Shown: positions 7,216-16,393 of the stretch, piece by piece
Numbering within the stretch: the first letter of the stretch is position 1
How the letters are laid out: each line of letters opens with the position of its first letter
NCBI RefSeq assembly: GCF_004346225.1
Contig: NZ_SMAJ01000002.1
Coordinates: 248,001-312,000 of the forward strand
From: Paralcaligenes ureilyticus
GTDB taxonomy: Bacteria > Pseudomonadota > Gammaproteobacteria > Burkholderiales > Burkholderiaceae_B
DNA length: 64,000 nucleotides
Reading direction: 5' to 3'
Position numbers and translations under genes: made by a program
The notes under the pieces: model-generated
Database searches by the model: none
Told to the model about the DNA's origin: nothing
The model's input: only the letters and a program-made list of their open reading frames with translations

Positions 7216-8400
7216 ATGGCTCTAAGGACTATGACTCTTGACCAGTGTTGCGCAATTATCTCGGGTGCCACGCCAAAAACTTCAAACAATGAATATTGGA
7301 ATGGGGACATTTGCTGGACAACTCCAAAAGACCTGAGCAATTTAGAAACGCATTACCTCGACGACACGCCGAGAAAAATCACCAAGCTGGGTTTGGCGAG
7401 TTGTGGGGCTTCGATACTACCTCGTGGCTCAGTCCTTTTTAGTTCTCGTGCCCCTATTGGTCACGTTGCCATCAACGCCGTACCGATGGCCACCAATCAG
7501 GGATTTAAAAGTTTCATTCCCAAGGCCGGAATCCTCGACGCCAAATTTCTTTTCCACTGGCTCCGCAAAAATAAGGCTTATTTAGAAAGCCTTGGAAATG
7601 GTGCGACGTTCAAAGAGGTGTCGAAGGCAACGGTTTCACGCATTGAAATTGCTTTGCCACCCCTTGTATATCAACGCCGCATCGCTGCCATTCTGGACCA
7701 AGCCGATGCGCTCCGAGTCAAGCGCCGGGATGCCTTGGCGCAACTAGACAGCCTCACACAGTCGATTTTCATTGAGATGTTTGGGGATCCGGTTAGCAAC
7801 CCAAAGAGTTGGAAAATTGCTCCATTAAGCCAATGTGCAGAGAGGATTCAAATCGGCCCGTTTGGCACGCAACTGCATGAAGAGGACTATATAGATGGAG
7901 GGATACCACTTATCAATCCAACACATCTACGCGACGGAAGAATTAGTCCGGACATATCGCTAACTGTTTCAGAAGAAAAGTACGCCGAGCTTGGAAATTA
8001 CTATCTTATGGAAGGCGACCTGATTATGGGTAGACGAGGAGAGATGGGGCGATGTGCTGTCATAACTTCTCGAGAGCAAGGCTGGCTTTGCGGCACCGGT
8101 AGTCTTTTTGTAAGACCAAAAGCCAGCGTAATAAGCCCAATCTATTTGGGACTTGTTATCTCTTCGCCATCGATGCGGCGTTTCCTGGAAAACGTTGCGC
8201 AAGGTGTCACGATGGCAAATCTAAACAAGACCATCGTTGGCGCGATTCCAATACCTGTCCCTCCCATAAAAAAGCAGATAGCGTTTGTATCCCAATTGAA
8301 AGCAACGAAAGAAATTAAAAATCAAAATCGTAGTTCGCTCGCCGAACTCAACACCCTCTTCGCTTCCCTCCAACACCGCGCCTTTCGGGGCGAACTCTAA
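7216..8400 (+). CDS. hsdS: Type I restriction system specificity subunit HsdS
   Basis: 394 residues from ATG 7216 (a GTG one codon upstream overlaps the hsdM stop). Two target-recognition domains, each followed by a conserved helical spacer: the first ends around RRIAAILDQADALRVKRRDALAQLDSLTQSIFIEMFGDP (residues about 155-195), the second ends at the C-terminal LASLQHRAFRGEL. It determines the bipartite DNA sequence methylated and cut; the specificity cannot be read from sequence. Its TAA is directly followed by the hsdR ATG. Confidence 0.95.
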   Translation: MALRTMTLDQCCAIISGATPKTSNNEYWNGDICWTTPKDLSNLETHYLDDTPRKITKLGLASCGASILPRGSVLFSSRAPIGHVAINAVPMATNQGFKSFIPKAGILDAKFLFHWLRKNKAYLESLGNGATFKEVSKATVSRIEIALPPLVYQRRIAAILDQADALRVKRRDALAQLDSLTQSIFIEMFGDPVSNPKSWKIAPLSQCAERIQIGPFGTQLHEEDYIDGGIPLINPTHLRDGRISPDISLTVSEEKYAELGNYYLMEGDLIMGRRGEMGRCAVITSREQGWLCGTGSLFVRPKASVISPIYLGLVISSPSMRRFLENVAQGVTMANLNKTIVGAIPIPVPPIKKQIAFVSQLKATKEIKNQNRSSLAELNTLFASLQHRAFRGEL

Positions 8401-11400
8401 ATGAGCAACTTCGCCTTCCTTCAGTCCGAATGGCCTGCTCTCTACGAAGCAGCCAGCAAAACCGAAGGCACGGCGAACACGGATGCGCGAACCTCCTGTT
8501 TCTACGCTCGGCGCACGCTGGAGCTTGCGGTGGATTGGCTCTACAAGCATGACAAGTCATTCCGCCTGCCCTATCAGGACCATCTAAGCGCACTTATTCA
8601 CGAGCCCAGTTTTCGTGACACGGTGGGCGAGGCTATTTTCACCAAGGCCAAGGTGATTAAAGACCTGGGCAATCTGGCTGCCCACAGCACGCGCAAAATA
8701 TTGCCGCCAGATGCGCTAACTGCCACCCGCGAACTATTTCACGTTTGCTATTGGCTGGCGCGCACCTACGGCCAAAGGGCGCGGCCTGACCCGGGCCTGC
8801 GCTTTGTTCCAGCCCTAATTCCTGCGGCGGCCACGGCGCCTGTTGCGCCACTCCAGTCTATTGAACAACTCCAGAAACTGGAAACGCAGCTCCGCACGCG
8901 CGACGAAAAGCTTTCCGTACTGCTGTCGGCCAAGGCGGCTTTGGACGGTGAACTCCAAAGCCTGCGTGAGGAAGTAGCCGCCGCAAAGAAAGCCAACACG
9001 GCGCAACCCGATACGCATGACTATTCCGAGGCCCAAACCCGCGACTATTTTATCGACTTGTTGCTCAAGGAGGCCGGCTGGCAACTGGGCAAGCATAATG
9101 TTGAAGTTGAAGTCAGCGGCATGCCCAATCAGCAGAGCAAAGGTTTTGTGGATTACGTCTTGTGGGGCGACGATGGCAAGCCGCTGGCGCTGGTGGAAGC
9201 CAAGCGCACCCGCAGGGATGCCACGGCGGGCCAGCAACAGGCCAAGCTGTATGCGGACTGCCTGCAAGCGCAATATGGTCAACGGCCCATCATCTTTTAT
9301 TCCAACGGCTATGCGCATTGGATATGGGACGATGCCAGTTACGCGCCCCGCCCTGTTCAAGGTTTTCTCAATAAAGATGAATTGACAGGGCTGATTCAAC
9401 GCCGCAGTAGTCGCAAGAAGCTGGCTGACGCCGCCATCAACCCCGACATCATCGAACGCTACTATCAGACTCGCGCGGTGCGCCGGATTGGCGAAACCTT
9501 CGAGGTGGACAAGCAGCGCAAAGCCTTGCTGGTGATGGCGACTGGTGCAGGCAAGACGCGCACCGCCATCGCTTTGGCTGATGTATTGATGCGCGCCAAT
9601 TGGGCCAAACGGATTCTGTTTTTAGCCGACCGCCGGGCCTTGGTCAAACAGGCCGTGAATGCCTTCAAGAAATACCTGCCTGACTCATCGCCCGTTAATC
9701 TGGTGACCGAAAAGGAAACTGAAGGACGGGTATTCGTCTCCACCTACCCCACCATGATGGGCTTGATTGATGAGGCCTCTGACGGCCAACGCCGCTTTGG
9801 GGTCGGACACTTCGACCTGATCATCATCGACGAGGCGCATCGCTCGGTATATCAGAAATACCGGGCCATCTTCGACTACTTTGACTCACTGCTGGTAGGG
9901 CTGACCGCGACGCCTAAAGACGAAATTGACCATAACACCTACGGTCTGTTCGACCTTGAATCGGGCGTACCGACCGATGCCTACGCCTTGAACGACGCCG
10001 TGGCTGACCATTATCTGGTTCCTCCCAAAGCCGTCTCGGTTCCCTTGGCCTTTCAGCGCGAAGGTATCAAGTACGAGGAACTATCCGAAGATGAAAAGGA
10101 GCAGTGGGACGCGCTTGAATGGAATGAGGATGGCACTACGCCCGATGCGGTCGAGGCCAGCGCGCTTAACAAATGGCTGTTCAACACCGACACAGTGGAC
10201 AAGGTGCTCGCGCACCTGATGACCAGAGGACAGAAAGTAGCTGGCGGCGACCGGCTGGGGAAGACCATTGTTTTTGCGAAAAACAATGCCCATGCCGATT
10301 TTATCGCCCAGCGTTTTAACCTTAACTACCCGCACTACAAGGGCCATTTTGCTCGCGTCGTGACATACAAGACCGAGTACGCGCAAAGCCTGATCGATGA
10401 TTTCTACAATAAAGAGAAGGCGCCGCACATCGCTCTCTCCGTCGATATGCTGGATACGGGCATCGATGTGCCGGAAGTTGTTAATCTGGTGTTTTTCAAG
10501 GCAGTGCGCTCTAAAACCAAATTCTGGCAGATGGTGGGACGCGGCACGCGCCTTTGTCCCGATTTGTTGGGCCCCGGCATGGATAAGCAGTTTTTCTACG
10601 TCTTTGACTATTGCCAGAACCTTGAGTTTTTTAGCGAAAACCCGGACCACTCCGAAGGTTCCGTTAGCGAATCGTTAAGCAGCCGTCTCTTCAAGACTCG
10701 GCTGGACCTGATTGCGGAACTGGATAGACAAGCCGTGGTAGTCGGCCGAATTGCCGAACCGTCGGCGCGTTTTGGTGGTCAGCCTGATGACGCGCAGCTT
10801 CGGGCGGAACTGGCATCCTTGCTGCACCAGAACGTGGCCGCCATGAACATCGACAATTTTGTGGTTCGTCCGCAGCGCAAATCTGTAGAAAAATACGCCA
10901 GGATCGAGTCATGGAAAAAGCTTCAGACCGATGATTTTTCCGAGCTTGCAAATAACGTGGCGGGACTGCCCACTGAACTGGCCGGCGATGATGAAGACGC
11001 CAAGCGCTTCGATATGCTGGTGCTGCGCACGCAACTTGCAATCCTTCAGGCCAAGCCCGATTTCACCCATCTGCGCGAAAACATTCAGGCCATCGCCAGT
11101 GCGCTGGAAGATCAGGACGCCATTCCAGCCATCAAGGCCCAGATGCCCCTGCTACAGTCCATTGCCAGCGAAGACTGGTGGGAAAACGTGACCGTTCCCA
11201 TGCTGGAAAACGTCCGCAAGAAGCTGCGTGCATTGGTGAAGCTGATTGAAAAGGCCAGGAAGAAAGTAGTCTATACGGACTTCGAGGACGAACTTGGCAC
11301 TGAAACGACGATAGACCTGCCCCAGGTTGGCAGCGCCATGGATCTGACGAAATTCAGGGAGAAAGCGCGGCAGTTCCTGAAAGCCCATGAAAACCACATT

Positions 11401-11808
11401 TCCTTACAGCGCTTGCGGCGAAACCAGCCATTAACCCCGTCCGATCTTGATGAGTTGGAACGCATGCTGGTCGATGCGGGTGGGTCGCCGGAAATCATTG
11501 GTCAGGCCAAGGCGCAAAGTGACGGTCTTGGCGTTTTCATTCGTTCTCTGGTGGGGTTAGACCGAGAGGCTGCGCGCCAGGCGCTGAATGGATTTATTGC
11601 GGGGCTGGCCGTTAACGCCAATCAGATTGAGTTCATTGATCTTGTGGTCCAGTATCTGACCGAAAATGGCGTGATGGAGCCGGGCCGACTGTATGAATCG
11701 CCCTTTACCGATATAAATCCGCAGGGGCCAGAGGGTGTGTTCCCGTCGGCCAAAGTGGGTCAATTGGTACAGGCGTTGGCGGAGATTCGGCAAATGGCGG
11801 TTGCGTGA
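8401..11808 (+). CDS. hsdR: Type I restriction endonuclease motor subunit HsdR
   Basis: 1135 residues. Order of domains: N-terminal DUF4145-like helical domain (about 1-125), a short coiled segment (about 155-205), PD-(D/E)xK nuclease domain with VEAKR (Glu266, Lys268), then the SF2 translocase with Walker A ATGAGKTR (about 380), DEAH box (about 477), LTATP, and motif VI QMVGRGTRLCPD, then an EcoEI-type C-terminal domain. All catalytic motifs are intact, so the system looks functional. It translocates DNA with ATP and cleaves unmodified DNA at a distance. Confidence 0.96.
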   Translation: MSNFAFLQSEWPALYEAASKTEGTANTDARTSCFYARRTLELAVDWLYKHDKSFRLPYQDHLSALIHEPSFRDTVGEAIFTKAKVIKDLGNLAAHSTRKILPPDALTATRELFHVCYWLARTYGQRARPDPGLRFVPALIPAAATAPVAPLQSIEQLQKLETQLRTRDEKLSVLLSAKAALDGELQSLREEVAAAKKANTAQPDTHDYSEAQTRDYFIDLLLKEAGWQLGKHNVEVEVSGMPNQQSKGFVDYVLWGDDGKPLALVEAKRTRRDATAGQQQAKLYADCLQAQYGQRPIIFYSNGYAHWIWDDASYAPRPVQGFLNKDELTGLIQRRSSRKKLADAAINPDIIERYYQTRAVRRIGETFEVDKQRKALLVMATGAGKTRTAIALADVLMRANWAKRILFLADRRALVKQAVNAFKKYLPDSSPVNLVTEKETEGRVFVSTYPTMMGLIDEASDGQRRFGVGHFDLIIIDEAHRSVYQKYRAIFDYFDSLLVGLTATPKDEIDHNTYGLFDLESGVPTDAYALNDAVADHYLVPPKAVSVPLAFQREGIKYEELSEDEKEQWDALEWNEDGTTPDAVEASALNKWLFNTDTVDKVLAHLMTRGQKVAGGDRLGKTIVFAKNNAHADFIAQRFNLNYPHYKGHFARVVTYKTEYAQSLIDDFYNKEKAPHIALSVDMLDTGIDVPEVVNLVFFKAVRSKTKFWQMVGRGTRLCPDLLGPGMDKQFFYVFDYCQNLEFFSENPDHSEGSVSESLSSRLFKTRLDLIAELDRQAVVVGRIAEPSARFGGQPDDAQLRAELASLLHQNVAAMNIDNFVVRPQRKSVEKYARIESWKKLQTDDFSELANNVAGLPTELAGDDEDAKRFDMLVLRTQLAILQAKPDFTHLRENIQAIASALEDQDAIPAIKAQMPLLQSIASEDWWENVTVPMLENVRKKLRALVKLIEKARKKVVYTDFEDELGTETTIDLPQVGSAMDLTKFREKARQFLKAHENHISLQRLRRNQPLTPSDLDELERMLVDAGGSPEIIGQAKAQSDGLGVFIRSLVGLDREAARQALNGFIAGLAVNANQIEFIDLVVQYLTENGVMEPGRLYESPFTDINPQGPEGVFPSAKVGQLVQALAEIRQMAVA

Positions 11809-11836
11809 TGATAGTGCCACTGCCGTGAAACGGAAT

Positions 11837-11861
11837 GGCACCCACAAGGGGTGCCGCTACA
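11837..11861 (-). repeat. REP hairpin (single, canonical)
   Basis: Canonical GGCACCC/GGGTGCC unit 28 bp after the hsdR stop; could also help end the hsd transcript (inference). Confidence 0.85.
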
Positions 11862-11988
11862 ACAAGAGGTGCTGTTATATCCGCTCAGCGCCAGCTAAGT
11901 CTGCCGCTGTAGACTCTGTCATATTTGCGCAAAATCCTGCTGCGTGAGCACCCACGTAGCTTCGTTGCGTAACCACCCACGTAGACCC

Positions 11989-12585
11989 ATGGAAAACTTC
12001 AATCACACCCTCTTCCTCATGCTTAATGCTCCGGAGCATCCGGGCGCCCTGCTGCTTGCGACCGCTCTCTTTTTTGCCGAGTACGCTATTTGGGCCGTTC
12101 CTGCCGCCATCGGAATCGGGTGGCTATGGGGCAGCGAGCGCAGCCGCAAGATCTTGCTCCAGGCGACGGCATCTGGCCTGGCGGGCTTGCTGATCAACCA
12201 GATCATCGGACTGGTCTGGCAGCATCCCCGCCCTTTCATGATCGGCCTCGGGCACACCTTTATCGTTCATGCCCCCGACTCTTCTTTTCCTAGCGATCAT
12301 CTGACCCTGCTGTGGGCTGTCGCCTTTAGTTTCCTTCTGCACCGCAGCCTACGCTTGGAGGGGCTGGCGCTGGCATTGCTGGGGATTCCCGTCGCATGGG
12401 CACGAATTTATCTGGGCGTCCATTTTCCGCTCGATATGATTGGTGCAATTCTGGTTGCAGCGTCATGCGCCTGGCTCGCCTTCCGGGCGACGCGGTGGTA
12501 TTTGCCAACTGTCTACAATATCGCCACCCGCGTCTATCGCGTGTTCTTTGGGAAGCTGATTGAACTCGGATGGGTGCATCGATAG
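11989..12585 (+). CDS. PAP2-family phosphatase, undecaprenyl-diphosphatase (BcrC/YbjG) type
   Basis: 198 residues, several membrane helices. The three acid-phosphatase motifs are present: WQHPRPF, SFPSDH and RIYLGVHFPLD. Start MENFNHTLFLMLNA aligns with E. coli YbjG, so ATG 11989 is preferred over an upstream GTG at 11944. The enzyme should dephosphorylate undecaprenyl diphosphate on the outer face of the membrane, recycling the cell-wall lipid carrier; lipid A related substrates are possible. It lies 83 bp ahead of a two-component system. A separate UppP-type enzyme is encoded at 42301. Confidence 0.88.
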   Translation: MENFNHTLFLMLNAPEHPGALLLATALFFAEYAIWAVPAAIGIGWLWGSERSRKILLQATASGLAGLLINQIIGLVWQHPRPFMIGLGHTFIVHAPDSSFPSDHLTLLWAVAFSFLLHRSLRLEGLALALLGIPVAWARIYLGVHFPLDMIGAILVAASCAWLAFRATRWYLPTVYNIATRVYRVFFGKLIELGWVHR

Positions 12586-12668
12586 AAATTTCCCAGTTTC
12601 TGTTCTTCAAGCAAAGCGCCGCCGCAACAGTGCATTGAGTTATTGTTAGGGGCCGAAGGGAGTGAAAC

Positions 12669-13334
12669 ATGCGGGTATTGTTGGTCGAAGACGATCCCAT
12701 GATCGGGGAAGCCGTTCAAGAAGCATTGAAGGATGCCTCTTACGCGGTCGACTGGGTAACGAATGGTCAAACCGCCCTCATGACGCTTGGCTGCCAGCAC
12801 TACGGCCTGGTGTTGCTCGATCTTGGTCTGCCCGGCAAGGATGGGCTGGAAGTGCTCGATACCATCCGGAGCAAGGACGACGCGGTTCCGCTACTCATTA
12901 TCACGGCTCGGGACGGCCTGGATGACCGGCTGCGCGGCCTGGACGGCGGGGCCGACGACTACGTCCTCAAGCCATTCGAGATGGCTGAACTGCTTGCCCG
13001 CATGAGAGCGGTGCTGCGGCGCAAAAGCGGAAACGCTTCGCCTGTACTCGGCAACGGCATGGTGTCTCTGGATCCCGCGACACGGGAGGCCGCGCTCAAG
13101 GATGGCGCGCCCATTCAACTCTCCAACCGCGAATTTGCACTGCTGCAGGCTCTGTTGCTGCGGCCGGGCGCCATTCTTTCTCGCAGCGACCTTGAGGACC
13201 GTATCTATGGATGGGGAGAAGAAGTCGAAAGCAATGCCGTCGAATTCTTGATTCATGCGCTACGCCGCAAACTGGGCGGCGATACCATCAAAAACGTCAG
13301 GGGGGTTGGATGGATGGTTTCAAAAAACGACTGA
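12669..13334 (+). CDS. OmpR-family response regulator (PmrA/QseB type)
   Basis: 221 residues. Receiver domain with the acidic pair at residues 8-9, phospho-acceptor Asp51 in LLDLGLPG, and Lys101 in DDYVLKPF; then a winged-helix DNA-binding domain (about 125-220) ending in RKLGGDTIKNVRGVGWMVSK. Ribosome site GAAGGGAG. Overlaps the kinase gene by 25 bp, so the two are translated together. Sequence is closest in style to PmrA/QseB regulators, which often control envelope modification; with a lipid phosphatase just upstream that would fit, but the signal is unknown. Confidence 0.93.
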   Translation: MRVLLVEDDPMIGEAVQEALKDASYAVDWVTNGQTALMTLGCQHYGLVLLDLGLPGKDGLEVLDTIRSKDDAVPLLIITARDGLDDRLRGLDGGADDYVLKPFEMAELLARMRAVLRRKSGNASPVLGNGMVSLDPATREAALKDGAPIQLSNREFALLQALLLRPGAILSRSDLEDRIYGWGEEVESNAVEFLIHALRRKLGGDTIKNVRGVGWMVSKND

Positions 13335-14680
13335 AAGAATCAGTTCAGCTCAGACTATCCTTTTCGCTGGCGCTGGCAATCCTCATTGTCGCCGTAGTGG
13401 CGGGCCTGTTTTCTTTTGTGTCGGCGCTGAACGAAGCTCACGAACTGCAAGATGATGTATTGCGTCAAGTTGCGGCGCTATTCAATCAGCAGCACCATCC
13501 GCCGGCCCAGCTGGGGGGTAAAAGCCGCGTCATAGGCCGCGATGAAGAGTCCCGCGTCATCGTCCAGTACTTGACCAACGGCAACAACACGGCGGGTAAT
13601 ATCGACGCGGGTGCGCCTTTGCCGCTCTCGACGGCGCTGCCCGATGGCCTGCACACGCTCGAGGCCGGAGGCGAGCCGTTTCGCGTGTTGATCAAGACAA
13701 TGGCCGATGGAGAACGGATTGCCGTAGCGCAAGAGACCGGCGCTCGAGACGAAATCGCCCGCGACAGTGCCTTGCGTACGCTGATGCCGTTTCTGATCCT
13801 GGTTCCTATCCTGCTCCTGGTCGTCGCAAACCTCGTGCGCAAAATATTCCGGCCCATTGCCTTGCTGTCCGCCGAAATCGATCAACGTGCGGAGCGGGAG
13901 TTGCATCCCGTAGAGGGAAGCCACCTGCCTGTCGAGGTCCGCCCGTTTGTCGTTGCCATCAACCGGTTGCTCAACCGAGTCGCACAGTCGATGGCGGCTC
14001 AGCACCGTTTTGTGGCGGACGCCGCGCACGAGCTTCGATCCCCACTGACAGCCCTGTCGCTGCAAGCAGAACGGTTGGCAGAGGCGGATATGTCCGATCT
14101 GGCGCGTGGGCGGCTGGTGACTTTGCGCCGGGGAATTGAGCGTGGACGGAATCTGCTTGACCAACTCTTGACAATGGCCAAGGCACAAACGGCCGCGAGC
14201 CTCCCAAAGTCGCCGATTTCGGTGCAACGCATCTATCGTCGCGTTCTGGAAGACTTGCTCCCCTTGGCCCAGGCCAAGCATATCGATATCGGCGTGGAAG
14301 GAGATCGGGATGCCCAGATTCTGGTCAACGAGATCGATCTGACCACCATCATCAAGAATCTGGTCGATAACGCCATTCGCTACACGCCCGATGGCGGCCG
14401 GATTGACCTTTCGGCGACCGTCGAAGATCACCGCGCAATGCTGCAGATCAAGGACTCGGGGCCTGGCATTCCAACCGACGAATATGTCCGTGTATTCGAC
14501 CCTTTCTATCGTGCGCTTGGGAGCGATCAGCTAGGTTCAGGCCTTGGGCTTTCCATCGTTAAAACTATCGCGGACCGGATTGGTGCCCAGGTTCGCTTGG
14601 CCGCCAGCGACGAATCGAGCCAATCGGGACTCTGCGTCACCATCCTCATTCCGACGGACTATCCCCTGCAAGATAGCTAA
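13310..14680 (+). CDS. Two-component sensor histidine kinase
   Basis: 456-457 residues from ATG 13310 (a longer frame starts at 13211 but would read deep into the regulator gene). Two membrane helices (about 18-40 and 158-176) enclose a periplasmic sensor of about 115 residues. Then a HAMP-like linker, the dimerisation/phospho-acceptor helix with His240 in AHELRSPLTAL, and the ATPase domain with N-box (NLVDNAIRYTP), DSGPGIP and GSGLGLSIV. Partner of the response regulator encoded upstream. Confidence 0.92.
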   Translation: MDGFKKRLKESVQLRLSFSLALAILIVAVVAGLFSFVSALNEAHELQDDVLRQVAALFNQQHHPPAQLGGKSRVIGRDEESRVIVQYLTNGNNTAGNIDAGAPLPLSTALPDGLHTLEAGGEPFRVLIKTMADGERIAVAQETGARDEIARDSALRTLMPFLILVPILLLVVANLVRKIFRPIALLSAEIDQRAERELHPVEGSHLPVEVRPFVVAINRLLNRVAQSMAAQHRFVADAAHELRSPLTALSLQAERLAEADMSDLARGRLVTLRRGIERGRNLLDQLLTMAKAQTAASLPKSPISVQRIYRRVLEDLLPLAQAKHIDIGVEGDRDAQILVNEIDLTTIIKNLVDNAIRYTPDGGRIDLSATVEDHRAMLQIKDSGPGIPTDEYVRVFDPFYRALGSDQLGSGLGLSIVKTIADRIGAQVRLAASDESSQSGLCVTILIPTDYPLQDS

Positions 14681-14717
14681 TAAGTGGCGAATCGCCATTT
14701 TGATGGGCGACGATTAT

Positions 14718-14804
14718 GGCAGCCACAAGGACTGCCGCTACATTAGCGACGCATGCGTAATCAACGGCAGATACGTATTTGTAGTGGCAGCCCTTGTGGC
14801 TGCC
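14718..14804. repeat. REPIN (inverted REP pair)
   Basis: 14718-14742 (minus strand, GGCAGCC with one stem mismatch) faces 14780-14804 (plus strand, perfect GGCAGCC/GGCTGCC). A further very degenerate remnant may lie at 14839-14861. Confidence 0.8.
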
Positions 14805-14885
14805 ATTTATGCAAAAACCCGCACCGCGTCTACCGAAAATGGCCCCCCTCGCCGCTGCCATAACTCATGCCTGCAACGATACCGC

Positions 14886-15392
14886 TCACGCCGTCGTCGT
14901 CTTTTTAATAAGAGGCTTAACGTTTTCCTGCCGGGCCGGCAGTATGGGGTAGTTTTCACGGGCGGCGTTCAGGATAATCGCCGTAGATGTCTCCGTGAGA
15001 ATGCAGAATTTGGTCACGACGGCGTCAAGGTGCGCGACATCGATAACGGCGATCTCAAGCAGCCAACTATCTTCGCCGGTAATATTGTAGGCATTGATCA
15101 CTTCGGGGGTCTGCCCGATAAGCTTCACGACCCGGGCGTATTCGGCGCGGGACACTCGCATTACGGCTCGTATGCCGTAACCCAGCCGGTTCACATTCAC
15201 CGTGGCGCGATAGCCGGTAATGACTCCCGAGCTTTCAAGCTTGCGTACCCGTTCGGTTACCGCCGGCTGGCTCAGATGAACCCGGCGGCCCAGTTCAGCC
15301 ATGGAAATGCGCGCGTCGCTTTGCAGTTCCGCCAGGATGCGGCTGTCGTAATGGTCTAGTTCGGAGTTCAAGGAAAAGACCTCTATATACAT
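14886..15392 (-). CDS. Lrp/AsnC-family transcriptional regulator
   Basis: 168 residues. N-terminal winged helix (LDHYDSRILAELQSDARIS through LSQPAVTERVRKLESSGVITGY) and a C-terminal RAM ligand-binding domain (GEDSWLLEIAV). Lrp-type proteins sense amino acids and often control a neighbouring exporter. The gene is divergent from an EamA exporter, 104 bp away, which is the classic arrangement for such a pair; the ligand is unknown. Confidence 0.92.
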   Translation of the reverse strand: MYIEVFSLNSELDHYDSRILAELQSDARISMAELGRRVHLSQPAVTERVRKLESSGVITGYRATVNVNRLGYGIRAVMRVSRAEYARVVKLIGQTPEVINAYNITGEDSWLLEIAVIDVAHLDAVVTKFCILTETSTAIILNAARENYPILPARQENVKPLIKKTTTA

Positions 15393-15496
15393 TCAAATAT
15401 AAATGATTCTGGGGGCCCGTTCCGTTAAACCGCTATGTGTTTCAGGCCATCGATTCCGTAATATAACGCTTTGTTTCCTCCTTTTTCCGACTAAAA

Positions 15497-16393
15497 ATGC
15501 CTGCTACTACTCTGTCTTCTTTCGCGCGTGCGCCTTTGCCTCCTTTGGTCTTGCTTTGCCTGGCGGCAACATGGCTGGTGTGGGGCTCGACCTATCTGGC
15601 CATCAAATTGGCCCTGCCCGAGTTTCCGCCCTTTTATATGATGGGCAGCCGGTTCCTGGTCGCCGGCCTGCTGCTGTTTGCCTGGACATTGATACGACGC
15701 CAGCCGCTGCCAACCCCGCGTCAATGGCTCAGCGCCCTGGTTGTAGGCACGCTGATGCTGGGTGCGGGCATGGGCGGGGTCGCGCATGCCGAGCAGACCA
15801 TCGGTTCAGGTCTGGTCGTTGCGTTCATCGCCGTGGTGCCATTGATGATGGCCGCACTGAATCTGCTGTGGGGAATACGTCCCGGGCGGTTTGAATGGGT
15901 CGGCATCGGGTTGGGGCTGATTGGAGTTTTGATGTTGACCCAGGGGGCCGACTTTAAAGCGTCGCCCTCAGGGCTGACCGCGATTATTATTGCAACGTTA
16001 AGCTGGTCGCTGGGTAGCGTGCTAAGTCAGCGCAGCTTGACGCTGGCCCCGGCCGCACCGGGCTTTGCGAGCGAAATGCTTTGCGGCGGCATCGTTCTGA
16101 TGCTGCTGTCCTGGACGCAGGGCGAGACTATGGTCTGGCCCTCGTTGTCGCTGGCCACGGCCGCCTGGGTTTATTTGGTGACATTCGGCTCGCTTATTGC
16201 ATTCAGTGCTTATATGGTGCTGCTGTCACGCGCCTCAGCCGCTCTCGCCTCCAGTTATACGTTTGTCAATCCGATTATCGCCATGTTGTTGGGCGTAGCG
16301 GTGGCCCATGAATACATCAGCCAGTACGAATGGCTGGCTGCCGCCGTGGTACTGCTGGGGGTCGTGCTGATGCTGGCTCAAAAACGCCATTAA
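15497..16393 (+). CDS. EamA/DMT-family exporter (YedA-like)
   Basis: 298 residues, ten predicted membrane helices in two EamA repeats. WLVWGSTYLAIKLALPEFPP near the N-terminus and the QTIGSGLVVAFIAVVPL segment are typical of the YedA branch. Probably exports an amino acid or metabolite under control of the divergent Lrp regulator (inference). The 3' end overlaps the stop of the convergent ABC permease gene by 4 bp. Confidence 0.88.
   Translation: MPATTLSSFARAPLPPLVLLCLAATWLVWGSTYLAIKLALPEFPPFYMMGSRFLVAGLLLFAWTLIRRQPLPTPRQWLSALVVGTLMLGAGMGGVAHAEQTIGSGLVVAFIAVVPLMMAALNLLWGIRPGRFEWVGIGLGLIGVLMLTQGADFKASPSGLTAIIIATLSWSLGSVLSQRSLTLAPAAPGFASEMLCGGIVLMLLSWTQGETMVWPSLSLATAAWVYLVTFGSLIAFSAYMVLLSRASAALASSYTFVNPIIAMLLGVAVAHEYISQYEWLAAAVVLLGVVLMLAQKRH

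Noticed and set aside
13478-14431. 317-residue open frame on the minus strand
   Set aside because: Antisense to the histidine kinase, with no family resemblance and no ribosome site.
14839-14861. A further REP unit
   Set aside because: Both stem halves and the loop are too degraded to be counted with confidence.
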